From Locusta migratoria (lineage: Eukaryota > Arthropoda > Insecta > Orthoptera > Acrididae): a DNA stretch of 64,000 nt. The position numbers were made by a program, and so were the translations under genes. A model generated the notes under the pieces. It did not search any database. It had not been told where the DNA came from and saw only the letters and a list, made by a program, of their open reading frames with translations. This document shows positions 9,795 to 21,883 of the stretch, one piece after another. How positions within the stretch are numbered: the stretch's first letter is position 1; every line of letters begins with the position of its first letter. The stretch covers positions 73,401,797-73,465,796 of the forward strand of contig CM048750.1 of assembly GCA_026315105.1 (NCBI GenBank). The letters run 5' to 3'.

Positions 9795-10742
9795 GAATAT
9801 GCAGCGATAAGATGCCTTTGTTAGAGCCCTTCGTTAGAAATCCTGACTGATAAGGATTGGAGATTAATACAAGTCTTTAACGCTTGTATTTGTGTAGTAC
9901 CGAACACGTATTTGCTTGCAATAATAATATGAACATTCTTTTCAACTGTAATTTTAGTGCTTTACAAATGATGTAAATTTGACTCAAATTAATTCTCAAT
10001 ACCATTCGGATTCTGTGTACAAATAGTTTTCCTGGCAGGTTTTTAAAGCGCCCCACTTTTACGCTTGAAATCCATATCCGCTGTTGAGATACGACTGTTT
10101 AAAGTCGAGCTAAATACATAAATAAATAACGGACCGGGAACTTGAACTTACACAAACTATGAGAATCGATTTATTCCTTTTGAAAATTATGTTTGAGGTT
10201 GAAATTAATAAACTATAGATTGTAATTTTTATGTACACCGTTAGTTTTTACGTCGAAATGTTTTTTCTAGTAGGTTTTTGTAATGCGTCGCGTTTAAACT
10301 TCAATCTTTGACGAATCTGTACTTTGCACGAAGGTTGATAAATGGATAAAATCAAAGCTAATTATTTTTATCCATTCATCATCATCCGTTGTCGGAATAC
10401 GTTGCTTTAAATTAGAGCTATATTTAAGGCATGCTGATACTCATTGAACTTAAAAGTGGGTAGTATTTTGTTAGTTAATATCCTTCGTTGTTCATTGCTA
10501 TGCTTTTAATAAGGGCAGTGTAAGTAATGTTGAAGTCTATTTAATTATTCTTGAAGAAATTTTGAAGATCTAAACCATCACTCGTGTGGACTACGACGGC
10601 TAATCAGCATTGGTAAAGTAACGAGGAGAGAGTCTGACATTTGGGTCACTAATTGCGATCACATTTTGCACGGACGTTCCATATTGAATATAAGGAGACC
10701 CTTGTTTCGGCGTTTTACTAGACACCCAGGAGTTTTTGACAA
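9795..10742. other. Unassigned AT-rich DNA
   Basis: No gene or repeat module was recognised over this stretch. Confidence 0.45.
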
Positions 10743-10835
10743 AAACATAGTTAACTTCCTGGCGGATTAAAATTGTGTGCTGGAACAAGGACTCGAACCT
10801 GGGATATTTGTCTTTCCCGAGCAAGCGCTTTGGTA
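10743..10835 (-). mobile_element. SINE family D fragment (minus half of a head-to-head pair)
   Basis: The minus strand reads a tRNA-like 3' half with B box GGTTCGAGTCC, then CAGCACACAATTTTAATC and GCCAGGAAGTT. This is the family D body that also occurs at 62165-62760. It abuts a plus-strand copy of the same module, so the two form an inverted pair. Confidence 0.65.
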
Positions 10836-10955
10836 GACGGCTCGCCCTCGAAGACATAGGTCCCAGGTTCGAGTCCCGGATCCGGTACACAATTTTAGTC
10901 TGCCAGAAAGTTTCATATCAGCGCACACTCCGTTGCAGAGTGAAAGTTTCATTCA
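10836..10955 (+). mobile_element. SINE family D fragment (plus half of a head-to-head pair)
   Basis: Here are the B box GGTTCGAGTCC, TACACAATTTTAGTCTGCCA, GAAAGTTTCATATCAGCGCA and CACTCCGTTGCAGAGTGAAA in order. These are the standard modules of a widespread arthropod tRNA-derived repeat. With 10743-10835 it makes a near-palindrome of about 200 bp. Confidence 0.7.
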
Positions 10956-11131
10956 AGGTCAAAGTTGATAACGGAAAATCGCGTATTCAGTGCTATACTC
11001 CGAAAGAGCGTCTGAAGAAGAGCAGTTTTTACTTACATCTGTGGGCTCAAAAGTTAATGACGCTCAAGTTATTATCGTTACTGTGTTTTCACGTTGTCGC
11101 TTGGGTATTTGTAAGTATGAGCGAATTCCCG

Positions 11132-11205
11132 AGTACCGTTGGTCGAGCGGTCCAGGGCTTGGAGTGTCAAACCGTAGATCCAGGTTCAAACCTCAGTCAT
11201 GGCAA
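11132..11205 (+). repeat. tRNA-like sequence, probably a SINE remnant
   Basis: The sequence GTTGGTCGAGCGGTCCAGGG resembles a class II tRNA A box, and GGTTCAAACCTC resembles a B box about 40 bp later. The acceptor arms do not pair well and no terminator follows, so a functional tRNA gene is unlikely. Confidence 0.35.
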
Positions 11206-12270
11206 TTTTTATTAGATTTTTTGATGTGTTTGATAATATTATCATGTTTGTCATACCTTTCCTTGCCTTATTTTGAAGTAGATGACCGGGAGATGTGATT
11301 AATATTCAATTAAGTGTGTTGTCTGTTTAAAGCTAATTTGTGATACACAGTGCAATAACAAAAATAAGATATAAATAAAATAAAACTTCTAAAGTATATT
11401 ATTAAGTAGTTCCAATTACTGGCCGTCTATTCGTCAGCTTTCACACCACCAGTAGAGTGAAACTCATCTTAAATAACCAAAACACAAATATTTCTCACAC
11501 CTTGCCCAACACACGAATGGCATATTGCTCATTCAACTGTTGTCCGAAATATCGTTCGCGGAAAACATATTTAATTTAGATTTCTGAAGACATGTCTATC
11601 AGATATTAATTTCGATGGATGGTTTGATTTTGGAACGGACTAAACTAGAAAGGTTATTAGTCCCTATTAATAGCACATCTTGAAACACAGGAGCTGATGG
11701 CTGATTATGGTCAAGGCATGAATTTTAATAGCGTCTGCTCCCGTATAATGAAGCATAATTTTTAGTCTTACAATAAAATTCTTGTCGAAACAAGTAAACG
11801 TCACTAGGGTGACAAAAGTGCGTTTCGGTGGTATCACTTTATCAGTGCAGGTCGGTTGAGCATCTCGTCGGTTTGGCTACCTGATTAATTCAGTATATGC
11901 AAAATTTGGTTTTTCTGCACGTAAGGGGTCCAAATATGATCCAAATATAACTGATACAGTCCGGAGGTCAGTTTTCCAGATTTTGAGTACGTGACGAAAT
12001 CAATTCCAAATTAGAAAACGGTCACCGAATCAAGTTTGATGATATCTCGCACCAACTGTTTTTGGGATTGCGTAATTAAGGAAGCAAAAAAATTAAAATC
12101 AGTGATAACTCAATATAGACGGCGGCCTGCAGCTCAACGCGCCGTGGAATTCGGCGATCGCGAAGTTGAAGCACGCGAACCGGCCAACGAGCCAAAACAT
12201 CACCATATATGGAGATGACGCGGACACGAGTGACGTCAAGACCGGCAGCTAGCGTATATAAGGCCGCATC
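11206..12270. other. Unassigned sequence
   Basis: I recognise no gene. A TATA-like GCGTATATAAGGCCGC at about 12252-12267 lies just before the LINE fragment, but nothing shows that it is used. Confidence 0.4.
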
Positions 12271-12274
12271 AGCA

Positions 12275-12772
12275 GCCACCACGAAACTAAAAGAACCGGA
12301 CAGGAAAATATCTGTTGCAGGCAGGGAGATCAATTCGAGTGACTCAGTGACATACGTTGGCCTGCAACAGGATAAAAGGCTGACGTTCGGGAAACATCTA
12401 GTTAGATCTAGTGGGAAGGGTTGTGCTGCTTTTAACCAACTCTGTCCGCGTCTTAAAGGGAGGGGGCTCCCAGTAAACAAGAAGCTCCAGACATACAAAG
12501 CCTGCATACTTCAAAGCATGGCTCGGAAATATGGTCGATGGCCGCATACTCGCACCTGTCCAAGCAGCAAACGCTTCAGAACAGAATCCTTCGAGACATA
12601 GCGGACGCAAACAGACACATAAAAGAATATTTAGATGAACCTCCAATCTCCACCTACATTAAGAGAGCTTCAACTTCGACCCACCGCCTTATCCAACAGT
12701 TAGGTACACCATACCCCAACGCTTCGATAAAAAGACCGTTCTCCACACTCAACCGCCACTTTAGGGACTAAC
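12275..12772 (+). pseudogene. 5'-truncated Jockey-like LINE, C-terminus of the RT ORF
   Basis: Plus-strand translation reads INSSDSVTYVGLQQDKRLTF, then AAFNQLCPRLKGRGLPVNKK and LQTYKACILQSM. After a frameshift near 12510 it reads LQNRILRDIADANRHIK and KRPFSTLNRHFRD before a stop. This follows the order of the C-terminal 'thumb' region of Jockey-clade ORF2 proteins (YLGV.LD..LTF, LP...KL..YK, QN..LR.I..A). No catalytic RT motif remains. The 3' untranslated part may run to ~12890. It is a dead, 5'-truncated insertion. Confidence 0.7.
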
Positions 12773-13069
12773 AGATTACAGACAACCACTGATACATACA
12801 AACAATTTAGATAAAACCATCACGCTATTTTCTGCACATTCATTCAGCTATAAATAGAAGTCAGACGGGCAAAGCCCAGTGGTGCTACAGTGGAAAAAAA
12901 TGAAATCATAGATACCTCATACCAGGCAGTCATACCATATGACAATCGCCAAGGAGTGCTTTGGTCGAAAGCTCGTGGAATTTTAACCACTTGACGTGGT
13001 CGAAAACCCGAGAACGTTTCATTCAGAAGAAAGAATTGATTGGGGAAAAAAGTAGTATTTCAGTAGCCT

Positions 13070-13770
13070 TTGTTCCAGAATTGTCCTTCACGGTTAGCAG
13101 TAAGTAGAGCCGCAAGTCAGAGACCTCAAGTGTCCTCCTCCGCTTCCCGCAGCTTCGATTCCCCTCCGCTACATAAGTTGCTCATGAAAAAGGCTACTGT
13201 CTCGTGGGAGACAAAACTTTTCCTCGGCGCTGCGGCTCATTGTACATGCGTATTAGATTTCTTAACCCTCCGAGGAAAGGCAGGAAGAGAGTTTATTTTT
13301 TAAGAAACTCCGTTAGCGTCGGCAGGGCAGCTCGGGGGGCGGTACGGGGAGGGGGTTGGAGGAAGCGGAGAAGGATGAGGAGGATGAGGAGGAGGAGGAG
13401 GATCTGGGCAAGGTGGTGTCTTTTGAGAGCGGAAGGAGGAGGTGGGGAGAGGGGTGGACGGTAACTCGATTTGGTCACCTCGGCCGGCGGCGGTGCCTCG
13501 CGGGGGCTGATTGCGGGCTGGGGGCGGAGGACGGCCTCGCCGCCCCCACCGCCGCCTCCAGTGCCGCCCCCAATTAGCCAGAGCCCAGGCCAGACTCGTA
13601 TCGCAGTCCCTAATCCACTTACCGCCGCCGCCGCCGCCGAAGCTGCCCCTGTTGCCCCACGGATAGGCCGCCCGCGTTGCGCCTTGCCAGTCTCTTCGGA
13701 GACAAGGCAGACACCCTCCAGCGCTGCTGTCGCTACAGAGCCTAGCATAGGCTCTCAGAGACAGTGGCAA
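13070..13770. other. GC-rich island with triplet-repeat tracts
   Basis: This is a marked GC-rich, CpG-rich block in otherwise AT-rich DNA. Contents include GGAGGATGAGGAGGAGG-type purine runs (13370-13400) and a CCGCCGCCGCCGCC run near 13622-13640. Several overlapping frames stay open on both strands, which is expected of such composition. It could be a promoter or first-exon CpG island of an unseen host gene. I cannot define a coding exon with splice sites, so I call only the composition. Confidence 0.45.
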
Positions 13771-14186
13771 TTGGCGAGTGTCCGCAAGGTTTTAGATTCA
13801 GATGAACAATAAAGTCTGGAATTACATCTGCCTTATCTTTATACACTGGTCAAAACACTAATGGTATCAGTTGAGATATCTAGGTTCTGAAGTAGTCTAT
13901 TGCCATCGGTGGAATGAAGATCGAAGCCATCTACTTGTATGCCCCCTCCTGGACAACCCGTACACAACACAGGATGTTTACGAAGGAAATGACAAAGCAA
14001 TTTCTTGTATTGGGGGCCCGCAGTTTGATGTCTTTTACTGACATGATGCACAGGGTGTCCAGAAAAGGGCTCCCTGATTTCAAAATTAAATATCTCGAAA
14101 ACAAAGATCGATAGAGGAATGCAGTAAACGGTATGTTTATTGTGAAAGCTGTAAGACGTTTATACAGCAGTTTGAAATAATAGTTA

Positions 14187-14243
14187 GGAAGGAAGGAAGC
14201 TTAGAGTTTAACGTCTCGTCGACAGCTTGGTCATTAGAGACGG
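14187..14243 (-). repeat. 57-bp micro-insertion in a transposon terminal repeat
   Basis: The undisturbed right repeat of the mariner-like element reads straight through GAAATAATAGTTACAAAAG. In the left repeat this is interrupted by 57 bp flanked by a perfect 11-bp duplication, AATAATAGTTA at 14176-14186 and 14244-14254. On the minus strand the insert reads CCGTCTCTAATGACC...GTTAAAC and ends in CTTCCTTCCTTCC. It therefore looks like the 3' end of a SINE with a CTTC-type tail, extremely 5'-truncated. Confidence 0.75.
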
Positions 14244-14349
14244 AATAATAGTTACAAAAGCTGCTAACAGATGGCGCTGTACGCTGTACAGGTAATATCA
14301 GCATACTTAAGTGAAATAATCGTATGAAAACACTCTTTACAAACAATCA

Positions 14350-15410
14350 CATAACAATGTTTTCAAAATGTTCACCATTGGCACTACAGAGGTGGCGCAA
14401 ACGAAGAATGAAGTTCGTCATCACATTTCGTAGTGTCTCAACCTAAATGGATTCACTTGCCACAGAGATCGCCGATTCAAGCTCGACCAGTGTGGCGGGA
14501 TGCTTCGGGTAGACCATGTCTTTCACTGTGCCCCCCACAAAAAAAAGTCACAGGGAGTCAAATCCGGTGAATACGGAGGCCAATCCATGCCTGCACCAGT
14601 AAATTTGTGATATTCCAATGACTCTATTCCCGAAGTATTCCTCAAGAAAGCGAAACACTTGTTCGGTCCGATGTGGTCGGGCTCCATCTTGCATAAACTA
14701 TTCAGTACCTGTTCGATCCTCTAACGCTTGCTGTGTGGTGACAATTTTTCCACAATTGCAACGTCACCAGTGACCGTTTCTCGAATGAAAAAAGGGCCAA
14801 TAATGCTTCTGCTGAATACTGCAGCCCACACAGTAACTTTAGGAGAATACAGGGGTTTCGCTTCACACCAATATGGCTTTTCGGAACCCCAAGATCGCCA
14901 GTTCTGCTTATTCACGTATCCAATCAGGTGGAAGTGTGCTTCATGTGTAAAACAGATGCAGCCAACATCAAATCAATCATTGTGAGCTTCTGATTCGCAA
15001 AGGCAACCCTTTGTTGCACAGATCGTACGGGTATGGCCTGGTACGTTTGAATTTTGAATGGAAACATGTGTAGGCTCGTTCTCAGTATTTTCTGCGTGCT
15101 GGAACGCTTCAAACCAGTCTCAGATGCAATTCTACGGATGGATAAGATTGGATTACGCTGAATAATTCCAGAAACTGTGGCGATATTTTCAGGCGTAACT
15201 GCGGTTTGCTTGCGGCCAACATGTCCCACTAGATCATCAGTTACGCTGCCTGTTCGTTGAAATTTTGCGAAGAGCGTACGAATGGTTTTCGCATCGGGTC
15301 CTTTGGGAACATTAAATCGTGATTGAAAACTTCGCCTTGTTGCCGTAGGACTCTCTTCTAACCTGTGGTACTCTAGCATCAAAAAACGCGTTGTTCAATG
15401 GAGTACATGG
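14350..15410 (-). pseudogene. Dead mariner-like transposase
   Basis: Minus-strand reading gives an N-terminal helix-turn-helix region (RRSFQSRFNVPKGPDAKTIR, KRSSTQKILRTSLHMFP). After a frame change it gives CICFTHEAHFHLIGYVNKQN, WGSEKPYW, SPKVTVWAAVF and GPFFIRETVTG, then MQDGARPHRTEQVF. The order matches DDE/D transposases of the Tc1/mariner superfamily. In the first catalytic block the family's TDE is THE here, so the catalytic Asp is lost. Several frameshifts and stops also occur. The longest intact piece is 14924-15382. Confidence 0.75.
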
Positions 15411-15720
15411 TTTTAAACTCTTCCTTCGGTACGCTAACCTCCTTCCACGTTTCAATAGTGGAACTGATCGCTCTGGGCTCCGGATCACTATTTATACTAG
15501 GCATTATGTATGACGATTACAGCGCCATCTGTTAGCAGCTTTTGTAACTATTATTTCAAATTGCTGTATAAACTTCCTACAGCTTTCACAACAAACATAC
15601 CGTTTACTGCATTCCTCTATCGATCTTTGTTTTCGAGATATTTAATTTTGAAATCAGGGAGTCCTTTTCTGGACACCCAGTATTAAATAAATTCAGGTAA
15701 CTGCTTAACTGATGTTATAT

Positions 15721-15775
15721 TTTATTTTGCAATAGATCTATTTCGGGATAGCGCCATTTTCAAGCTCATTATGTT
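15721..15775 (-). repeat. LINE/SINE-type 3' tail remnant
   Basis: The minus strand reads GAGCTTGAAAATGGCGCTAT then CCCGAAATAGATC and GCAAAATAAAATA. The pattern is a 'GA.GATGGC..., CCGAAA..., AATAAA' tail seen at three other places in this window. It is likely the 3' end of a heavily 5'-truncated retroelement. Confidence 0.4.
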
Positions 15776-15779
15776 CTGA

Positions 15780-18639
15780 TATAATGTACATAATTCATCT
15801 GGTGCGGTCGCTGTCGTAAGAAAAATCTCATTTATTTAGACGTTTCCACCATGATGTGAACGGTTTAAATTCTTTCACTGTTTAATTGAAGATTAAGATT
15901 TCGTATTTTTCTACGGTATTTAAAGTGACAGCTGTCTAACTTATATTATAAGAACACGAAATATTTTTCTTAGAATGTGCATTTCTATATGCTGCTAAAA
16001 GCAAAACGTGTTCTCAAGCGATCCTTCATGCTATGCGTAATTTTGAAATTGACTATAAGGATTTAATAATTGATTTTGCCCCTTATATGTTGAAACGTCG
16101 TGAAGTACTGAAGGGAATCATGGGAGAACATTTAATTCGTATTACGTTTCTGGGCAAATAAATTCAGCTTGTTTGGCGATGTATTGCAGCAGAATTTAAA
16201 AGCCAATATTATTGGCTCTTGAATTTCGACTAACACTGCCATCACAGAGCGGCTCGAAGTATCATTATTTTCGTCGCGAATTAGAACCAAGTACGATTTC
16301 TCTTCTAAAGACAGTTTTATGCTTGCCTGTATTTCATTTACACAACGTGGAACAAGTTGTTTCCTTTGGTGGCATGCAACTGGAATGTCTCCAGATATTA
16401 AACAATAGAGAAAAAGGAAAATCACTATCAAAATCAGGTCTGAGATATTCTAGTTATACTATCTATGAGGTTATATGAGTAGACAACACATACCTGGTAC
16501 AAAGATTTGAAACCAATTCCGGACTGCAGAGTTGTCTACCTTCTCCAACGGAATGTTAGGTTACAATAGCATAACCGATTTTTCGTGAACAAATTCTCTC
16601 TTTTCACACTTAAGTTTCTTCTGCTTATCCAATGTGAGTTCTATTATCAACTGCCGTTTCACTTGCGTTCTAAATGGCCCTTATTTATAATACAACTTTT
16701 TGATACAGCTCAATTGGAATATTTCAAAATTTACGCATTAAATATTGCTTCTGAAGCGTATAGACCAACTTTCGCAAACTGTTCGCTGTGGACCGTAACA
16801 CTTGTTGAACATCGCATCTTGACTACGGATTGGTCATCATTTGTTTAACCTGATCCAGGACGCTGAAATACACCAACCCATTGTACAGTACAGTAAACGT
16901 CATTGGGGATTTCCAAAAGTCTTAATCCTTTAATGACTTGTTATTTGAAGCTATAAAAACTACAACGATTAGTGTATAGTGCATATATACTGAGAAAAAA
17001 TATTGAAAAAATCCTTGCAATTATTATGCACTACTAGCAACAAAAAGTTCATAGCTGTCAGCTATATAGTGCTTCCATGATGTACCCAATGCAGTAAATA
17101 TAACAATTACGCCTATCTTCCCATAAAGTAACTCATAATGCAACAGTAGTATATGACTGACTACATTTATATGGAAAGGAGGAATAGTGAAGTAAACAAA
17201 CACACATGTTAGGAGTAACCTAGTGCAGCTAACTGTCGAAATGATTCAGTAGCACTCTGCAATTTATAATTTCTAGGACGAGCTACTAGCAGATGTAACA
17301 GTATATATACAAGCAGCTACAAATGAATTTGTGGTAAATATAATGGAATATATATATATATATATATAATGGAAAAAAATACGGTATGTAGCTGATCAGC
17401 TACATTATCTAATAGGGGTTATCACTGTCCCGTGAGGAGATAGGCTGTGGTGGGACTCCCAGCCACTCCGAGAACGTACTAATCCATTCGTTTAGCCGGA
17501 AGCCTGGAGTCAAATACGGCAGTCATTCTTTTATCGTCATATCTGAAAGAGATTTTACGGAATACAAATTTTAGGTTTTTTTTTATCGTGTTGACGAATC
17601 TTCTTCATCATACATAAAATTATATAAAAAATTCTAAGCTTTGTCTGTAAATTCGCGTTTATCGCAAAATAAGTAAACTTCGCTTTAAAATGAGTTTATC
17701 TCTTTAATTCGCGGAAAGAAGAACACTACTTACCCCTATTTTCTTAATCAGAAGCACGTGATTCGTGAAGATATCGCAAAATCGCTTCACAACATTTTTT
17801 TGTCCCGTTTATCGTTAATGCGAAAATATCTCTACCCAACAGACCTTTTAGCATGTGGAGCCATTCGTCAGGACGCGTTATTGTGGTAATTCTCTTTCAA
17901 CAAATCTCACTACTAAATATTCCAATACATATGTAGAATTTCATACAAGTTTAAAATAATCTTGACTAGATTACAAAGTAGTTTTATCACTAAATGTCAT
18001 ACTGTATTGTGTAATGGGCGGTAGATGTCGTGAATTTTCATAGTTGAAATTTGCAAATGTAGTAGTATCCAGTTTCAGAGTAACCCAGGTAGATGCCTCA
18101 CATTGCACTAAGAAGTTCCACGCTGAAAGACAGCGTACAGTACAAAGAGGAAAATCGAACATTTGTGACATCCAAGCTTGTTTGATCCCAAATTGTATGA
18201 AATACTGCACAGAGGAAATTTTGAGAACAAAAATACGACACTGACGCCGCGTGGCGACTCGCCTCACATGGTATGATCTGACTGAGGTTAGTGCGCTATT
18301 GCTTACGTAAAAGCTACAAGGTTTTGGAATATGTTCCTTAAAAAGGGGACGGTTTCACAGCAGTCACGTGTAACATGAAGTGTCTTAAATGGGGAATAAA
18401 TTTTAACTTAAAGTTTTAGTGAGTTTTAATTTTTTGGATCGTTGTGCCAATTGTATTATGAGAAAGTGTCTACTAGTGTACTCATACTAGTGTCTTTTTG
18501 TAGTCTAGTCGAAATGTTAACGCTGTAAATGAATTACAAACTGTGGTCAAGACACTTAATTATTCAAGTGCATTGTAATGGCTATTCCGTCTAAAAAAAT
18601 CTCTTGCAAACGGCAATGAGCTGAAAGAAGAGGTAATTT
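15780..18639. other. Unassigned AT-rich DNA
   Basis: About 2.9 kb without a recognised gene. It contains a short (TA)n tract at about 17348-17368. Open frames such as 16132-16431 and 17971-18267 have no motif I recognise. Confidence 0.45.
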
Positions 18640-18715
18640 CTGGTTAGCACAGACAGTAAGAACTTTTCAAGGGAAAGTCAAGCTTCTGCGTTCGAATCCA
18701 GGCTTAGCACACAGT
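18640..18715 (+). repeat. tRNA-like SINE remnant, family D-like
   Basis: GCGTTCGAATCCAGG (B-box-like) is followed by CTTAGCACACAGTTTTTATG, resembling the junction between the tRNA head and body of family D SINEs. The copy is short and diverged. Confidence 0.4.
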
Positions 18716-19130
18716 TTTTATGTGACTGACAACTCCGAAACAGTACGCTAAGAGCTTGTTATATGCAGGTCGGAGGCGGTCTGGCTGTCATAACACATAC
18801 CGGTGGAGGGGAGGGGGGGGGGGGGGGAGAAGACACAGAGGATCTGCAGCTGTCGAGCTGCACAAAGGGTTGGGAGGCGGAGCCTAGGGCGCCGCGCCGT
18901 GACCGAAGGTGGTTACCTCATTCGTGGTCTGACGTTTACGTGCATGGCTTGAGCTCTGTGGGATAGGGGAGGAGGCGGCGTTTTGTATACTTGTCCTACA
19001 CATAGACTCCTGGGTAACCTCGACTGTTGGTGGCTGCAGCTTTGAAAGGGCTATTGTATGAAGCGAGAATCGAATTAGGTTGGGGGGGGGGGGGGGTGGC
19101 GGCGTAGGTACACTTTAACAGAAGCAATAA
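18716..19130. other. G-rich low-complexity region
   Basis: This contains two long G runs, about 18806-18827 and 19081-19096, in otherwise mixed sequence. I see no gene. Confidence 0.5.
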
Positions 19131-19328
19131 ATAGCGGTGGCCGAGCGTACTGCGGCGCGTCAGTCATTGTCTGCACGGCCACTACGGTCGGGAGTTCGAA
19201 TCCCCCCTCGGGCATAGATATTTGTGCCGTCCTTAGTAGTAGCTTGTTCATAAGTAGTTTGTAAGTTTAGGGACTGATGACCCCGTAGTTAAGTCCCATA
19301 AGCTCTACAAACATTTGAACATTTGTAC
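19131..19328 (+). mobile_element. tRNA-derived SINE, family A
   Basis: The head starts GCGGTGGCCGAGCG (the first bases of the family are missing), then come B box GAGTTCGAATCC, GTGCCGTCCTTAG, GGACTGATGACCCCGTAGTT and ACAAACATTTGAACAT. A weak ATAAATA direct repeat lies on both sides. Confidence 0.8.
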
Positions 19329-21082
19329 ACATAAATAACAAATGACATTTGTTAAAATAAATTGATACTCATATGATCGCAGATACTGCGAGTGACTGTA
19401 AGTAAACAAGCGACCTCAATTCTGCAGTGCGAACTCTGGGGCCACTGCGGAACTCTGTAGTATGCTGAGAACACACTTCGGCGAAGCCATATACACAGTC
19501 CATCGGACTTTTTCTGTTTTTGTAATAATCCTTTAGCACGTGAATACGTTGCTCCGTTTTCATGTCGAAAACAATTATAAACAACAGTGCTCACAACGCA
19601 AAAGGTATCAGACTATTAATGGAAACGATAACGGATAACAAACATGAAAAAACACGGCTGCCAACCATCAAATCTATGACAAATAGGCGTAAATAAAATT
19701 CATCCTTACTTTCCGGATAACCTGTATTAATGCAATTGTCTAGTTCACTGAATGGTCAGCTAATGCTATCAATTAAGGAAAATAAGTTAATTTTAAGGAC
19801 ACCGAAACAACGGCGGATAGAATGTTGAAATCAGTGACTTGGAAAATTTCCTTTTCGACTTGCAGTCATGAGAATCCCAAAAAAATATTATTTTTGACTA
19901 GTTGACTGCGAAATTTTGTACCTTTTCATTGCGCCGTACCACTAAATTACTAAATATTGCCCCACATCCTTCCTCTTGTAACAACTTCAAAGATGCAAAC
20001 AGTTTAGCTGTTTCTCAGAATAAACAAGTATTGCTGTCCTTTGATGTCACTGCAGTATGACCAGTTATGGTATGAAGCTTCACCTGTAACATAAACGATG
20101 AATGAAAAAAAAATATTGGTTTGAAATGCAAAGCGCTCGTGATTATCTGGTACAGACATGAGTAAAGGGAACGAAAAACATTTGTAAATAAATGAAATCA
20201 GCCACAGTGACATCATATCAGAATAAATGTTGAAATATTTTGACAGTCTAAAATGAACTATAAAGAATAACTTGACAGCGTATTTCTGCTACTCTTTTAG
20301 CGTGATGTTAATGATCGTCCGTTCCAGATGAATCACAAATTCGACGCAAACGCTGCACGTATCAAAAAGCGATGGAAAAGCGTAACAGACAAAATGTTAT
20401 TGACAAACGCTAAATAGCCTCGGGATGCAGCAATTGAGGCCGACGCTCTTCCATCGGCGCTTAAAATTTCGTGATTTCGGGAACACTTGCCCCAAACGCC
20501 ACACCTCCCACGTCGCCGACGCAACTGAAGCCATGTGCCGCATCCTGAGCGAATATTAAGCGTAGATACGGAAGCCGTTCTGGAATGTTTCAGAACCAAG
20601 TAAATAGCACTCAACACTGACGTGTTTTACGGCCCACTTTAGATTTGTAGTTTTAAAAGTTTTTGCATACATTTTGGACCTAAATAATAAAAAATTAATT
20701 AATAAGTGTTTGAAACCCTTGTAGGAAATTTGGCAGTGATGGTTTTCGAAACACTGACCTTCTGCAACAGAGTCCAACACATTTCCCACTACGCTACAGA
20801 CAACAGAAGTTGTACATGCTATTGATGGCTGTTGTTAACTGATGCTAATATGGCATTTGTAAATACTAGATTATCATTTATCGTACGAAGAACGACGTCT
20901 TTTTGTTAATTATTCAGTGCGTCATTGCCTTGAAATGACAACGTGTAAGTTACAATAAGAAAATCATCAAATACGCAACGCAAGATGGCGTATGCCAGAG
21001 ACAGTTATGGGTGAGGAATGTCATGTGACATCTCCGAATGGCTGGTTTTCGTTAATTTAATGGAGGGTGTCAAAACTCCGTT
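19329..21082. other. Unassigned sequence
   Basis: No gene or repeat was recognised. Short frames near 20333-20617 are in a slightly GC-richer patch (20430-20560) without a known motif. Confidence 0.4.
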
Positions 21083-21870
21083 ATTTTTGCAAATATCTCT
21101 CAAACGATAAGAGGTATGAAAAAAAAAGTGAACTAAGTTGTAGGGAATATTCTCCTATACAAATCCTGTTATTCAATTTTCGCGTCAGATGAACGGTTTA
21201 TTTGCAATTAAAATTATATTACAAGCGGCTTTTTTGGTATTACTAACGTATTTCTTGTCCGAAGTATTTCAAAAAGCGAGGTTCTGGTCTCTGGTAGCCA
21301 ATAATTATGTCTGTAAAATTTGGTGCCGATCGGTTAAACGGTTCGACCTAAAATGTGGGAACACGTTACAGCCAGACAAATCGCCTTTATTTTTGCAAAT
21401 ATCTCTGCAACGATGCAAGATATGAAAACAAAAAACATAATAGAGCGAAGTTGTAGAGAATTTTCCCCTCTATCAATTAGGTTATTCAATTTTCGTGTCA
21501 GATGAACGGTTCGTTTGCAATTACAATTATATTACAAACGGCTTTTTTTGTATTACTATCGTATTTTTTGTCCGAAAAATTTGAAAAAGGGAGGTTCTGG
21601 TCTCTGGCGGCCTACAATCATGTGTGCAAAATTTGGTGCTGATCGGTTGAACAGTTCGTCTTAAAAACAGGGAACACGTTACGGACATACAGACATACAT
21701 CCCAAAATCGCCGTTAGTTTGGCAAATATCTCTGAAACGATACGAGATATGAAGAAAACATAACAGAGCAAAGATGTAGAGAATTTTCTCCTCTATAAAT
21801 TCGGTTATTCAATTTTCGTATCAGATGCATGGTTAAGCCGTTATTTTCATTTAAATTTCGAGCTGTCAAA
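21083..21870. repeat. Tandem array of ~310-bp units, locus 1
   Basis: About two and a half diverged direct units. Each has TTTGCAAATATCTCTnnAACG, then TTATTCAATTTTCG, CAGATGAACGGTT, TTATATTACAA.CGGCTTTT, GGTTCTGGTCTCTGG and AAATTTGGTGC.GATCGGTT, ending GGGAACACGTTACG. Units start near 21085, 21388 and 21712. The last is cut short and followed by a hairpin. The same unit occurs at 61780-62160 and 63158-63255, so it is a dispersed tandem family. Confidence 0.75.
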
Positions 21871-21883
21871 AGTCGATCGCAAA

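Larger units (their letters stand above)
14051..15680 (-). mobile_element. Mariner-like DNA transposon with long terminal inverted repeats
   Basis: The ends are long inverted repeats of roughly 160 bp. Each begins C(A/T)GGGTGTCCAGAAAAGG and runs through ATATCTCGAAAACAAAGATC to CTGCTAACAGATGGCGCTGT. The left one is 14053 to about 14282, including a 57-bp foreign insertion; the right one is about 15512 to 15678. A transposase relic reads inward from the right end. A TA lies next to the right end (15681-15682), but the left flank is CA, so the TA duplication is imperfect. The element is non-autonomous now. Confidence 0.8.

Noticed and set aside
13293..13812. Pro/Ala-rich open frames on both strands as an exon.
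   Set aside because: GC-rich triplet repeats keep several frames open at once. No splice site or conserved motif supports any one of them.
21083..21870. A CRISPR array, because of regular repeats.
   Set aside because: The units are ~310 bp, diverged and adjacent without short unique spacers, in a eukaryotic context.
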